A model generated the notes under the pieces. It had not been told where the DNA came from and did not search any database. It saw only the letters and a list, made by a program, of their open reading frames with translations. Made by a program: the position numbers and the translations under genes. 64,000 bases of DNA from Methylumidiphilus sp963753955 (GTDB lineage Bacteria; Pseudomonadota; Gammaproteobacteria; Methylococcales; Methylococcaceae): assembly GCA_963753955.1 (NCBI GenBank), contig CAVWEM010000019.1, positions 1-64,000 of the forward strand. Reading direction: 5' to 3'. This document shows, piece by piece, positions 50,684 to 60,707 of the stretch (the first letter of the stretch is position 1; every line of letters begins with the position of its first letter).

Positions 50684-52630
50684 ATGATTCGATTGCTCCG
50701 CGAACTCGTCCAGCAAGGCTTGCGCAAACAGGTGCCTGCCACCGGGCTGGGTGTTTTCCGCATCTTGATTGGCTTGGTCATCTTGCAGGAGGTGTTCTAC
50801 CTGCTGTTCTTCCGCCATTTGATCTTCGACCGTGTGCCTTTCGTGGAGCAGGCTTCGCCAGTGGTGGATCTGTTCCTGTTTTTGTGGGCCGTGTTGGCAG
50901 CTTGCATTAGCCTGGGTGTTCACACCCGCCTGGCGGCGGTGGGCAATTATCTGTTGTGGCTGGTGTTCGTGGGATTCACGCCGATGTGGCAGGATTTTGA
51001 CGGCGGCTTCGACCAGATGATGACCGGCATCAGCTTTTTGTTGATGTTCCTGCCTGCGGATCGTGGCTTGTCGCTGGACAACTTGCGGCGGAAGCTGAAG
51101 TATTCCGCACCCGGCAGGCATTTCCAGCCTAGGGAGACCATCTCGGTGCTGTGCTATTACTTGCCGGTGGCCATCGTGCTGGGGCTGTTGTACCTGGACG
51201 CGGGTATCCATAAGCTGTCCGCCGAGTTCTGGCGCAATGGCATGGGTTCCTGGCTGCCGCCCACGCATCCTTATTACATGTCACCTTTGGGCATGGGCTG
51301 GCTGCTGAATACGGAATGGCTGGAGCGGACTATTGGCTATTCCTTGATCGCGTTCCAGTTCCTGTTCCTGCCGCTGTTCTGGTTCCGCTTCGCCCGGGTG
51401 CCTTTGCTGTTGATCGGGGCGAGCTTCCACACCGGCATCATCCTGTCCCTGAACATTTACCAGTTCGGCTTCGGCATGTTGGCCCCTTACAGCCTGCTGG
51501 TGCCGTTTTCTTGGTGGACTTGCCTGCGCTTTGATTCTCCCAGGCTGACGGTGTTCTATGACGGCTTGTGTCCTTTGTGCAACCGCACGGTGATTATCCT
51601 TTCCCATTTTGATGTGCTTGGGGCGGTGGAATTCAAGGATTTGCAGACCCATGCCAAGGATTGCCGCGCCTTGGATCAAATCCCCGAAGGCGAGTTGTTG
51701 AAGGATTTATATGCGGTGGACAGGCAGGGGCGGCTATTCTCCGGGGTGGACACCTATCTGCGCATCCTGTCGGCCATGGCTTGGCCGGCACCTGTGGCCT
51801 GGATCATCGGTCTGCCCGGCTTTTACCTGGCTGCTAAGGCCGTCTACCGGCGCATCGCCGACAACCGGGCGCGGCTGCTGGTTTGTGATGAAAGCTGCGC
51901 GGTGTCGGCCCCTGAAATTCCCCTCACCCAACCCTCTACGGAGGGGAGATGGCTTTTCACTCAACCAGAAGACGATCTTTGCGCCCAGCTTTACGCCCAA
52001 TATGTCGGCACGGAGCGGCGGGAGGCGATGCGCATCGCCAAATTCCTGATGCTGGTCATCGTGCTGCAATTGAACAGTACCCTGCAATTTGGCGTGTTTT
52101 ACCGTATCAACAAAGGACACGCCACCACCGAAGCCGGACAGATGCTGGAAGGGGCGAGTAATGGCATCTTGCTCCTGTCCCATGCCTTCCTAGGCATCAC
52201 GCCCCATGCCTTGTACATGCATGACCATTTCCTCGGTTACAACCATATCCTCGCCGTCGCCTACAAAGACAAACAGGGCAATGAGCATTTCCTCCCCTTC
52301 GTCAACGAAGAGGGCCGCATCGTCGCGCCCAACTGGGGTCGTGTCCAGTGCTGGTGGGCGAACATCGCGGTGACCCCGCACATCAAACTCAAGCGTTTGC
52401 ACAAGGCGCTGATGCAGGTGACTGCGTTCTGGGGAGAAAAAGAAGGGCTGGATGTGCGCAACACGATGTTCATCCTGAAAATGAAGGAAGTCCGCGTGCC
52501 GATGGACTTCGAGCCGAACCTGCGCGAGTCCAACCTGCGACAGCCTTGGAAGGACATCGGCACGGTGCGCTGGGACGATGTCGGGCATGTGGTGTTGGAG
52601 ACACCGGGTATCAATATGGAGGCTTGGTAA
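50684..52630 (+). CDS. HTTM (gamma-carboxylase-like) membrane protein fused to a DCC1-type thiol-disulfide oxidoreductase domain
   Basis: The 648 residues start at the ATG at 50684. The N-terminal ~290 residues form the HTTM bundle: GLGVFRILIGLVILQEVFYL, DGGFDQMMTGISFLLMFLPA, LLYLDAGIHKLSAEFWRNGM and FHTGIILSLNIYQFGF. Residues ~300-400 match DUF393/DCC1 with a CxxC site (FYDGLCPLCNRTVIIL). A further membrane helix (RIAKFLMLVIVLQLNST) and a C-terminal soluble domain follow. Residues encoded by 51920-51948 (PLTQPSTEGRW) derive from a dispersed repeat. HTTM proteins resemble vitamin K-dependent carboxylase. The bacterial function is unknown. Confidence 0.82.
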   Translation: MIRLLRELVQQGLRKQVPATGLGVFRILIGLVILQEVFYLLFFRHLIFDRVPFVEQASPVVDLFLFLWAVLAACISLGVHTRLAAVGNYLLWLVFVGFTPMWQDFDGGFDQMMTGISFLLMFLPADRGLSLDNLRRKLKYSAPGRHFQPRETISVLCYYLPVAIVLGLLYLDAGIHKLSAEFWRNGMGSWLPPTHPYYMSPLGMGWLLNTEWLERTIGYSLIAFQFLFLPLFWFRFARVPLLLIGASFHTGIILSLNIYQFGFGMLAPYSLLVPFSWWTCLRFDSPRLTVFYDGLCPLCNRTVIILSHFDVLGAVEFKDLQTHAKDCRALDQIPEGELLKDLYAVDRQGRLFSGVDTYLRILSAMAWPAPVAWIIGLPGFYLAAKAVYRRIADNRARLLVCDESCAVSAPEIPLTQPSTEGRWLFTQPEDDLCAQLYAQYVGTERREAMRIAKFLMLVIVLQLNSTLQFGVFYRINKGHATTEAGQMLEGASNGILLLSHAFLGITPHALYMHDHFLGYNHILAVAYKDKQGNEHFLPFVNEEGRIVAPNWGRVQCWWANIAVTPHIKLKRLHKALMQVTAFWGEKEGLDVRNTMFILKMKEVRVPMDFEPNLRESNLRQPWKDIGTVRWDDVGHVVLETPGINMEAW

Positions 52631-52744
52631 GCAAGACTTGAATCCTGCCCGGTTTGGGCTGAAAATGCCCTATCCGCCCGCTGGCCTGACGGCCCCCGCA
52701 CGACATCAACGCGAACACCCTGACAACCCCTAGGAGATAACCCC

Positions 52745-53071
52745 GTGAGTGACAACATCCTGAAATTGAGCGACGCCGACTTTGAAGAAAAAGTGCTTAA
52801 GGCGGAAGGCCCTGTGCTGGTCGATTACTGGGCCGAATGGTGCGGCCCGTGCAAAATGATCGCCCCGATTCTTGAGGATGTCGCCAAGGATTACAAGGGC
52901 AGGCTGACCGTGGCCAAGCTGAACATCGACGACAACCCGGCCACGCCCCAGAAATATGGCGTGCGCGGCATCCCCACGCTGATGCTGTTCAAGGGCGGAG
53001 AAGTGCATGCCACCAAGGTGGGCGCGCAATCCAAATCGCAGCTTACGGCTTTCCTCGACGGCAGCCTCTGA
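52745..53071 (+). CDS. trxA: Thioredoxin 1
   Basis: These 108 residues start at a GTG. The active site is WAEWCGPCKMIAPIL, with DDNPATPQKYGVRGIPTLML and the cis-Pro. It reduces protein disulfides in the cytoplasm. The trxA-rho order is conserved in gammaproteobacteria. An AGGAGA ribosome site lies just upstream. Confidence 0.97.
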   Translation: MSDNILKLSDADFEEKVLKAEGPVLVDYWAEWCGPCKMIAPILEDVAKDYKGRLTVAKLNIDDNPATPQKYGVRGIPTLMLFKGGEVHATKVGAQSKSQLTAFLDGSL

Positions 53072-53078
53072 CCGTCTT

Positions 53079-53109
53079 CGGCCCGTCTGGATTCTTTCTG
53101 GACGGGCCG
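53079..53109 (+). terminator. Hairpin between trxA and rho
   Basis: A 9-bp stem CGGCCCGTC / GACGGGCCG has a 13-nt loop. There is no T-run, so it is a stabilising or weak terminator structure. Confidence 0.45.
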
Positions 53110-53280
53110 TAAAAGGGCATGTTATTCTTGCGCCCGCAAAAGAACCATTCTCCAAAGCCCGCGCCGCTTCCGGCCATCCCCCATAAGGCTCAAAGACCCT
53201 GCGTCTCCCGTCAGAGCCGTTTTTCCTGACTTCCAAGCGACGCTTTCCCTTTTCAATCCGCATTCCCTGACCGCTACCCC

Positions 53281-54537
53281 ATGAATCTGACCGACCTGAA
53301 ACGCAAGCCTGTCGCCGAGCTGATCGACATAGCCGAATCGCTCGACATAGAAGGCTTCGCCCGCTCCAAGAAACAGGATCTCATCTTCGCCATCCTCAAG
53401 AAGCAGGCCAAAAGCGGCGAGGACATCTACGGCGACGGGGTGTTGGAGATATTGGCGGATGGCTTCGGTTTCCTGCGTTGCGCCGACAGCTCTTTTCTCG
53501 CCGGCCCCGACGACATTTACGTTTCGCCCAGCCAGATTAGGCGTTTCTCCTTGCGCACCGGCGACACCATCACCGGCAAGATCCGCCCCCCGAAAGAAAG
53601 CGAACGCTATTTCGCCATGCTCAAGGTGGAGCAGATCAATTACGAGCCACCCGAGAACGCCAAGCATAAAATCCTCTTTTCCAACCTCACCCCGCTATTC
53701 CCCAAATCCCGCTTCGTGCTGGAACTCGGCAACGGCACCAGCGAAGACCTTACCGCCCGCATCATCGACCTCATCGCCCCCATCGGCAAAGGCCAACGCG
53801 GCCTGATCGTCTCTCCGCCCAAAGCAGGCAAGACGATGATCTTGCAAAACCTCGCCCATTCCATCGCCGAACAAAATCCCGAGAGCTATCTGATCGTGCT
53901 GCTGATCGACGAGCGCCCCGAGGAAGTGACCGAAATGCAGCGCAGCGTGAAAGGCGAAGTCGTCTCCTCCACCTTCGACGAACCGCCCGCCCGCCATGTG
54001 CAGGTCGCGGAAATGGTCATCGAGAAGGCCAAGCGTTTGGTGGAGCACAAGCGCGATGTGGTGATCTTGCTCGATTCGATCACCCGCCTGGCCCGCGCCT
54101 ACAACACTGTGGTGCCGTCCTCCGGCAAGGTGCTGACCGGCGGCGTGGATGCCAACGCCTTGGAGCGGCCCAAGCGCTTCTTCGGCGCGGCGCGCAACAT
54201 CGAAGAAGGCGGCAGCCTGACAATCATCGCCACCGCGCTGGTGGATACCGGTTCGCGCATGGACGAGGTGATCTACGAAGAGTTCAAAGGCACAGGCAAC
54301 ATGGAGCTGCACCTGGAGCGGAAAATCGCCGAGAAGCGCGTCTATCCGGCGATCAACATCAACCGCTCCGGAACCCGCCGCGAGGAATACTTGGTTCCGC
54401 AGGACGAACTGCAAAAATGCTGGATACTGCGTAAGATCCTCCAGCCCATGGACGAGATGGCGGCCAGCGAATTCCTGCTTGGCAAGCTTAAGGACACGAA
54501 GACCAATGGCGAGTTTTTTGATTCGATGAAGCGATAA
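53281..54537 (+). CDS. rho: Transcription termination factor Rho
   Basis: These 418 residues are nearly the E. coli length. They include the N-terminal MNLTDLKRKPVAELIDIAES and the RNA-binding cold-shock domain (DGFGFLRCADSSFLAGPDDI). The ATPase core has SPPKAGKTMILQNLA (Walker A), VLLIDERPEEVTEM, ITRLARAYN, the Q/R loops and FKGTGNMELHLER. Rho is a hexameric RNA translocase. The ~200-nt leader could host its usual autoregulation. Confidence 0.98.
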   Translation: MNLTDLKRKPVAELIDIAESLDIEGFARSKKQDLIFAILKKQAKSGEDIYGDGVLEILADGFGFLRCADSSFLAGPDDIYVSPSQIRRFSLRTGDTITGKIRPPKESERYFAMLKVEQINYEPPENAKHKILFSNLTPLFPKSRFVLELGNGTSEDLTARIIDLIAPIGKGQRGLIVSPPKAGKTMILQNLAHSIAEQNPESYLIVLLIDERPEEVTEMQRSVKGEVVSSTFDEPPARHVQVAEMVIEKAKRLVEHKRDVVILLDSITRLARAYNTVVPSSGKVLTGGVDANALERPKRFFGAARNIEEGGSLTIIATALVDTGSRMDEVIYEEFKGTGNMELHLERKIAEKRVYPAININRSGTRREEYLVPQDELQKCWILRKILQPMDEMAASEFLLGKLKDTKTNGEFFDSMKR

Positions 54538-54540
54538 CGA

Positions 54541-54640
54541 CTGGGAGAGCAAAAGATCGACTTGGTTCTGGCCGATCCCGGCAACCCGGCATAGCAAACC
54601 CGCCTTATCGTGCGCGAGGCCAAAACCCAGGGGTGCTACT
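54541..54640 (+). pseudogene. MNT-type nucleotidyltransferase antitoxin, C-terminal remnant
   Basis: Read from 54541 the frame gives LGEQKIDLVLADPGNPA, a TAG, then QTRLIVREAKTQGCYY. This is the C-terminal strand-helix end of MNT-domain antitoxins (IDLV..DP....IVREA...G). The rest of the gene is missing. It directly precedes a partial HepT-like gene. Confidence 0.55.
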
Positions 54641-54898
54641 ATGACGCCTGCGGACAAGGCCGAAGATTTGCCGGAATTGCCCAGCCTCAGGGATCGGCTT
54701 AACCGGCTGGAGAAATATGGCTTGTTGGAAACCGATCCCTGGATTGAATTGGGGTTGCTCCGCAACGCCTTTGAGCATGACTATCCCAACCCCGATCTGC
54801 GTGAAGCCGCGTTGCGGCAAGCTTTCGAGTCTATCCCTTTGCTAACGGCCACGCTAGCAAATTGCGCCGACTGGCTCAATGCCCGGTTCGGCCTGTAA
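54641..54898 (+). CDS. HepT/HEPN-like toxin, partial
   Basis: The 85 residues read SLRDRLNRLEKYGLLETDPW, IELGLLRNAFEHDYPNPDLR, EAALRQAFESIPLLTATLAN. The RNxxxHxY signature of HEPN RNases is degraded to RNAFEHDY (R-N-x3-H-x-Y is retained). The family is usually ~140-150 residues, so the N-terminal half is lost. With the MNT fragment upstream it looks like a decayed MNT/HepT pair downstream of rho. It may still be translated. Confidence 0.55.
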   Translation: MTPADKAEDLPELPSLRDRLNRLEKYGLLETDPWIELGLLRNAFEHDYPNPDLREAALRQAFESIPLLTATLANCADWLNARFGL

Positions 54899-55048
54899 CT
54901 GACCAGGGTCGGCTAGCCAGCGATTCTCAAAAAATCGATGGAGTACCGACTGCCCGTCGTCCTAGCCCCGGAAACCGACGAATCGTCAGCACTCCATACG
55001 TTCGTTTATAATGCCTGCACTATCAGCACCAAACCCCGCAGGAGAACC

Positions 55049-56277
55049 ATGCCCAAGCAAACTGTCAAAAAAGTCGCCCTAGCCTATTCGGGTGGACTCG
55101 ACACCTCCGTCATCCTCAAATGGCTGCAAGAAACCTACGGCTGCGAAGTCGTCACCTTCACTGCCGACATCGGCCAAGGCGAGGAAGTCGAGCCTGCCCG
55201 CGCCAAAGCCCAGGCCATGGGCGTCAAGGAGATCCACATCGACGACCTCGCCGAAGAGTTCGTCCGCGATTTTGTCTTCCCAATGTTCCGCGCCAACACC
55301 ATCTACGAAGGCGAATACCTGCTCGGCACGTCCATTGCCCGCCCGCTGATCGCCAAGCGCCTGATTGAAATCGCCAACGAAACCGGCTGCGACGCGATCT
55401 GCCATGGTGCGACCGGCAAGGGCAACGACCAAGTGCGCTTTGAACTCGGCGCGTATGCGCTCAAACCCGACATCAAAGTCATCGCGCCCTGGCGCGAATG
55501 GGATCTGACCTCCCGCGAAACCCTGATGACCTATGCCGAAAAGCACAACATCCCCATCGAATTGAAGGTCGGCAAGTCCTCGCCCTACTCGATGGACGCC
55601 AACCTGCTGCACATCTCCTACGAAGGCCGCGTCCTCGAAGACCCGTGGACAGAGGCGGAAGAAGACATGTGGCGCTGGACTGTATCCCCCGAAGCCGCCC
55701 CCGACAGCCCTCCTATGTGGAACTGGGCTTATGAACAAGGCGACATCATCAGCATTGACGGCGGGCGCTTAAGCCCGGCGGCTGTGCTGCGAAAACTGAA
55801 CAAACTGGGCGGGGCCAACGGCGTGGGCCGTCTGGACATCGTGGAAAACCGCTATGTCGGCATGAAGTCCCGTGGCTGTTACGAAACCCCGGCTGGCACC
55901 ATCATGCTCAAAGCCCACCGCGCCATCGAATCCCTGACCCTGGACCGCGAAGTCGCCCATCTGAAGGACGAACTGATGCCCCGCTATGCCAGCTTGATTT
56001 ACAACGGCTACTGGTGGAGCCCCGAGCGCTGATGCTGCAAACATGATCGATGCCTCGCAGGCTACAGGTGAACGGCGCGGTGCGGGTGAAACTCTACAAA
56101 GGCTAAGTCATCGTCGTAGGCCGCAAATCCGAAACCAACAGCCTGTTTGACATGAACATCGCCACCTTCGAAGACGACGGGGGCGCTTACAACCAGAAGG
56201 ACGCGGAAGGCTTTATCAAGCTAAACGCCCTGCGCTTGCGGATTGCGGGGAAGAAGGGGGTTAAGTTTACGGGTTGA
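55049..56277 (+). pseudogene. argG: Argininosuccinate synthase ArgG, C-terminal ~75 codons disrupted
   Basis: Residues 1-327 are intact: LAYSGGLDTSVILKWLQETY (ATP site), GATGKGNDQVRFELGAYAL, SSPYSMDANLLHISYEGRVL and GRLDIVENRYVGMKSRG. The frame stops at 56030-56032 after WWSPER, where LML...MIDASQ is expected. A frame downstream restores VIVVGRKSETNSLFDMNIAT, then FEDDGGAYNQKDAEGFIKLN, and ends at 56277. At least three indels and a TAA (56104-56106, where Asn of KGNV is expected) lie within 80 bp. The missing C-terminal helix helps build the tetramer, so the truncated form is unlikely to be normal. Either the strain needs another argG or the consensus is wrong here. Confidence 0.85.
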
Positions 56278-56287
56278 TCCGATCAAG

Positions 56288-56320
56288 CCCTCTACCTGAG
56301 GGAAAGTGTTGGGTGAGGGG
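56288..56320. repeat. CCCTCACCC / GGGTGAGGG-type repeat
   Basis: CCCTCTACCTGAGGG is followed by GTTGGGTGAGGGG. It is related to the copies at 11239-11277, 51920-51948 and 57026-57059 and lies after argG. Confidence 0.5.
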
Positions 56321-56526
56321 TAAATGTTCCCATTAAGCTCTGGCGCGGGAAGGCCTGCCCCGGTGTTCCCGCGCCTCGGAACCAACCGCCGGAGTGTAAG
56401 ATCCAGGCACCAGCCCTTTATTTCTCGCATTTCTTTGGCTGCTCGGCCTAACGGGGATTTACGAGGCTGGGCCTTGCCAGCGCGGAACACCGCCGCGCAG
56501 CCAGGAAGCGGCAGGCTCTTTGCCCT

Positions 56527-56928
56527 TTATTTGATCTTCGTCAGCACCTTGCCTTCGCTGTCGAAGCGGCAGAAGTTGCCGGTGAAATAACGGACGCAAT
56601 CCGGCGTCTCCAAGATTTTCGCTTCGTCGCCGTTCAGGATAATGTTCAGCTCGCAGTAATGGGCCTCGCCTTGGGCCTGCTTCTTCAGGTGGAGTTCGTT
56701 CTCGCTGATGACCTTGGCCTCGCCGGAGATTTCGGTTGAGCAAGGCTTGTCGGTTTCAGTCCCCATGGGCTCGAAATCCACATCCACCAAAACATCCACC
56801 TTGCCTTTTTGCTTGGTGATTTTCAGATGCTGGACATGGTTGCCGTCTTTGCGGATGTAATGGTCAGCGCCGGCGAACACGCTGGCGGAGAACATCAAGC
56901 CCAGAGCCAATAGCAGAGTCTTCTTCAT
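56527..56928 (-). CDS. Small exported protein of unknown function
   Basis: The 133 residues begin with a signal peptide (MKKTLLLALGLMFSASVFAG). The mature part is charged and beta-rich (HVQHLKITKQKGKVDVLVDV, HYCELNIILNGDEAKILETP). It has four Cys residues (CSTEI, YCELN, DCVRYF, FCRFD) that could form two disulfides. The ATG at 56928 is preceded by GAAGGCA. I do not recognise a family. Confidence 0.7.
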   Translation of the reverse strand: MKKTLLLALGLMFSASVFAGADHYIRKDGNHVQHLKITKQKGKVDVLVDVDFEPMGTETDKPCSTEISGEAKVISENELHLKKQAQGEAHYCELNIILNGDEAKILETPDCVRYFTGNFCRFDSEGKVLTKIK

Positions 56929-57025
56929 TTCAGTGCCTTCTTTACTTTTAGTTTTGCGGTAAGGGAATGGTTTTTCGGGTTCGTACGGTTTGTATATCAT
57001 GCCGTGCGGGCGAGGACTTTCGAGA

Positions 57026-57059
57026 CCCTCACCCCGGCCCCTCTCCCAATGGAGAGGGG
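57026..57059. repeat. CCCTCACCCCGGCCCCTCTCCC hairpin repeat (split notation: CCCTCACCCC, GGCCCCTCTCCC)
   Basis: This hairpin has CCCCTCTCC / GGAGAGGGG arms and lies just downstream of dapD. It is the best-conserved copy of the family also found inside miaA. Confidence 0.65.
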
Positions 57060-57064
57060 AAACA

Positions 57065-57880
<816 letters not shown>

Positions 57881-57886
57881 AAGTAT

Positions 57887-58585
57887 TTACTCAGGTTTAG
57901 GGAAATTGGTTTCGAGTTGGAAGAGGCGCTTGATCCAGTTAATAAAATCATCAACTGTTTCGGAATGAGCATCGACATAGCCTTTAGTTACAGCTGACCC
58001 TATGGGATGTCCGGGTTCTTCTTGCCAAGCTAACCAAGTTGCTACTTGAGCTTTAGCAAGGTCTTTGTCTGGATTAAATCTTGGGCCACCGGGTAAATTA
58101 TTGAGAGTAACCCCGACATAATCCCATAGCTTTTGGTTATCAGGATCTGGCTTTATCATCCGAGCAATAAAATGTTCAAGAATCCCTTCGAGTTTGTTGT
58201 CCGGCATTAACTAAATACCTAAACGCTTTTTGCCTGGAATGATGTTTCCTTTGGGGTCAGGCTGATCGGGCGGGGAATATTCCAATTCAAAGTCTTTCAA
58301 CTTATCTGCTATGCCTTTCCTGCGTCCTTGTAAATCTAGGTCTGCATCAAGAATGATTCCCAAAGCATCAATATCTTGATCCTTAAGTTGGGTTAATCCA
58401 TTGAGCACATCCACCCAATCGCCAGAAGCTTTCGTTTCAAAATCCTTGGGAATTATTTTATCTTTGGGCTTTTCATATAAGCCGCGCTTAACAAATAAAT
58501 GACCGAAAAAATTATAATCCGCGCCGCCTTCAACTAATAACCGACAACGAAAGACTGGTTTCTCTGTCTTGATGGGATGAGGCAT
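57887..58585 (-). pseudogene. DUF3226 Toprim-like protein with an internal amber codon (partner of the upstream ATPase)
   Basis: The first 124 residues carry the Toprim-type acidic motifs: CRLLVEGGADYNFFGHLF (Glu) and LGIILDADLDLQGRRKG (DxD). The frame then meets TAG at 58211-58213 in KRLGI-stop-LMPDN. Related sequences read GIWLMPDN, so this is TGG changed to TAG. Beyond it 107 more residues follow in the same frame (NKLEGILEHFIARM, GYVDAHSETVDDFINWIKRL). The ATG overlaps the ATPase stop (TAATG), so the two are coupled. ATPase plus Toprim pairs form OLD-, PARIS- and AbiL-like defence systems. Confidence 0.72.
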
Positions 58586-59062
58586 TAGCGAATCTCGATT
58601 CCTTGTTCAACCACTGCTTTCATAGCGCTTTTATTGTAAGATTCGGCCTCTATCCCTGAACCATCCCTGCTTCTTTGTAAGCGAATCAGCCGTGCATCAT
58701 CTTGGAACTCGGCTGAAGCTTCTTGGAAAGATGATACACAATCCCAACTATGGGTAGTGGCGAAAACTTGGACGTTCCATTCATGGGCCAGCTTGAATAC
58801 AGCCCGCCAGACATCAGATTGGGCACGGTGATACAGTCCCGTTTCAATTTCATCCACCAGCAAAATACCATCACTCGCCACAGTCATTGCCAATGCGACG
58901 GCAAATATCCTTTGAATCCCCTCACCGAGATTTGCCAAGGAAATAGGATCGGCAAATTGGCCTGTCTTCACCACCGAATAACGAACCCGGTCTTTCATAT
59001 TCTCACCTTTAAAGGTGAATCGGGTAGTTTTTGGATCAAGCAATTGCAAAAACTCAATAGAG

Positions 59063-60105
59063 TTGTTCCCGGTGTTAAGTTAATGATTATAGGCTATTTT
59101 TAGGTTCCAAAGACCCGCCGGAACCCAAAAAAGGAAATCAATGAGCCAGTCCAGGTGGTTTCTGATCCGATGGGTCAGGCAATGGAAAGCCTTCATCCCG
59201 CCGATGGCGTGTTCCACGGAAACGCGGGTTCCCGCATGCTGCCGGTTATGTTTGACCTGCGCGGCGGTCAGTTTCGGCTTCGGGTTGTTTTTAGATTTCT
59301 TCGGCCTTTTGTGTGGAAGGTTTATCTTGGATTTCACGCCATAATCTTTTTGCGCACCTTGGAACCCAAGGTCGAGCCACAGATTCACTCGATGGAACCA
59401 TTTCAGTTTTGGGTCGAATACCTTTTTCATGAGCTTGTAGTCGTGGACGCTGCCGGCGAAGACGCAGAAGAGGAAAAGGATTTTCCGGTGCAGGGTCGTG
59501 AGGACGAGCGCCTGGAGCGTGTGGCGTTTTTTTTTCCGCTGAAGCGGGCCTTCTGGAGTTCCCCGTCCTGCGGCCTGACGCAGGCGCACTCCATCCCGTC
59601 GATGATGACGTCGCCATATTTATCGACGAGTCGCAGGAACTCCTCGGGAGTCCCAGGCGACCGCTCAGGGAGCACGCCGAGGTCCGACAGGCTCCGCAGC
59701 AAGACGGGCAGGAGTTTCTCCACATGGTTGTGGGCATGCCCCGAACTGAAGCCGAAAAGGAAGCCCAGCACGTCGAAGGTGGGGTATGTCTTGAGGTAAT
59801 ACAAAATGAAGAAAAGCTTCTTCCCGGGCGTGTCGAGATGGCCTTTTGGCCCGCCCGTTGGAACCTGCTTGATTTCGCCCTGCCGACACCTTTCCAGTTG
59901 GACGGCATCGTAGGCCGCCGCGAAGGCCGCAAGGAGGATGTTGAATTTTGGCAGGCTCATGCCGATGACGGACTTAATCTTGCGGTCATGCTTCTTGCCA
60001 TCCAGCTTTTTAAATCTTTCGAAGGCCATGGGTTGTCTATTTTCTGTAGGGTATGGATACCCTATAATAAGGCAGTATTAAAAAAATTAACAGGGTCGGG
60101 AACAA
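59063..60105 (-). mobile_element. IS5-family insertion sequence (~1.04 kb)
   Basis: It carries a DDE transposase on the minus strand. The likely outer ends share a 9-bp perfect inverted repeat (TTGTTCCCG at 59063-59071, complement at 60097-60105), continued by TGTTAA-type and A/T-rich similarity. No clear target duplication was found, so the exact ends are uncertain by ~10 bp. Confidence 0.7.
59080..60029 (-). CDS. IS5-family DDE transposase, two frames joined at an A9 run
   Basis: The upstream frame (60029-59427) has the Tnp4 helix-turn-helix part (MAFERFKKLDGKKHDRKIKS, LFFILYYLKTYPTFDVLGFL) and the first Asp (VIIDGMECACVRPQ). The downstream frame (to 59080) has CVFAGSVHDYKLMKK, the second Asp (LWLDLGFQGAQ) and the Glu (VSVEHAIGGMKAF). 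A run of nine A residues (59527-59535) at GKKK permits a -1 shift that joins them. Such A-run frameshifting is typical of IS5 subgroups. Confidence 0.82.
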
Positions 60106-60707
60106 GTCTAATAATAGCCTCTTCTTTACTGCTTAATGCTATATCATCCCAATAGGTACTTAAAGCTTGCCACATCAATCCCTTGACTGGAATAAAAACA
60201 AGCTTTGAGTTTTTAGATACTTAAATAACGTCATATTATAGGTATTCCTGCTCAGGCAAACTAGGCCAATCTCTAGTGGTTCCACGTAACTTTGAAGGCT
60301 CCCCAGATAAAACAGAAAACTTTCCATCCTTTGACAAGGAAATTCTCAAACCGCATCTATTTGACTCAATTCTAAATGATTGTGAGTCTGCTTTTTTACG
60401 ACCATTAAAGAAACCTTTTATAGCGTCTTGCCGTGAATAAACGGATGATGGTGCAGGTATATTATAAATAACCAGATCATTCCGATCATAAAGTATTTTG
60501 TGAATTATAGGCCAAGCCGCATATGTACCCAACAACCAAAGGGCTTCTAACAAAGCCGTCTTGCCCACACTATTCTTCCCCACAATCAAATTCACCCGCC
60601 CGAGCTTCTCAATGGTGAGATGCTCAAAACAGCGGAAGTTTTTTATTTCCAGGGAATCTAAATGAAGTGCGCTCATTGAGAATATTCCTTTAAGCCAAAA
60701 ACAAAAC

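Larger units (their letters stand above)
58585..60676 (-). pseudogene. AAA ATPase (OLD/AbiL-like) interrupted by an IS5-type element
   Basis: The N-terminal part (60676 down to ~60106) has SLEIKNFRCFEHLTIEKLGR and Walker A IVGKNSVGKTALLEAL. After two in-frame TAA codons near 60224-60238 the same frame still reads KLVFIPVKGLMWQALSTYWD, then DIALSSKEEAIIRLV. The C-terminal part (59062-58585) has signature LANLGEGIQRI, Walker B GILLVDEIETGLYH and ATTHSWDCVSSFQEA. The IS lies between. This SMC/ABC-type ATPase would work with the coupled DUF3226 protein. The lesions indicate an inactivated module. Confidence 0.78.
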
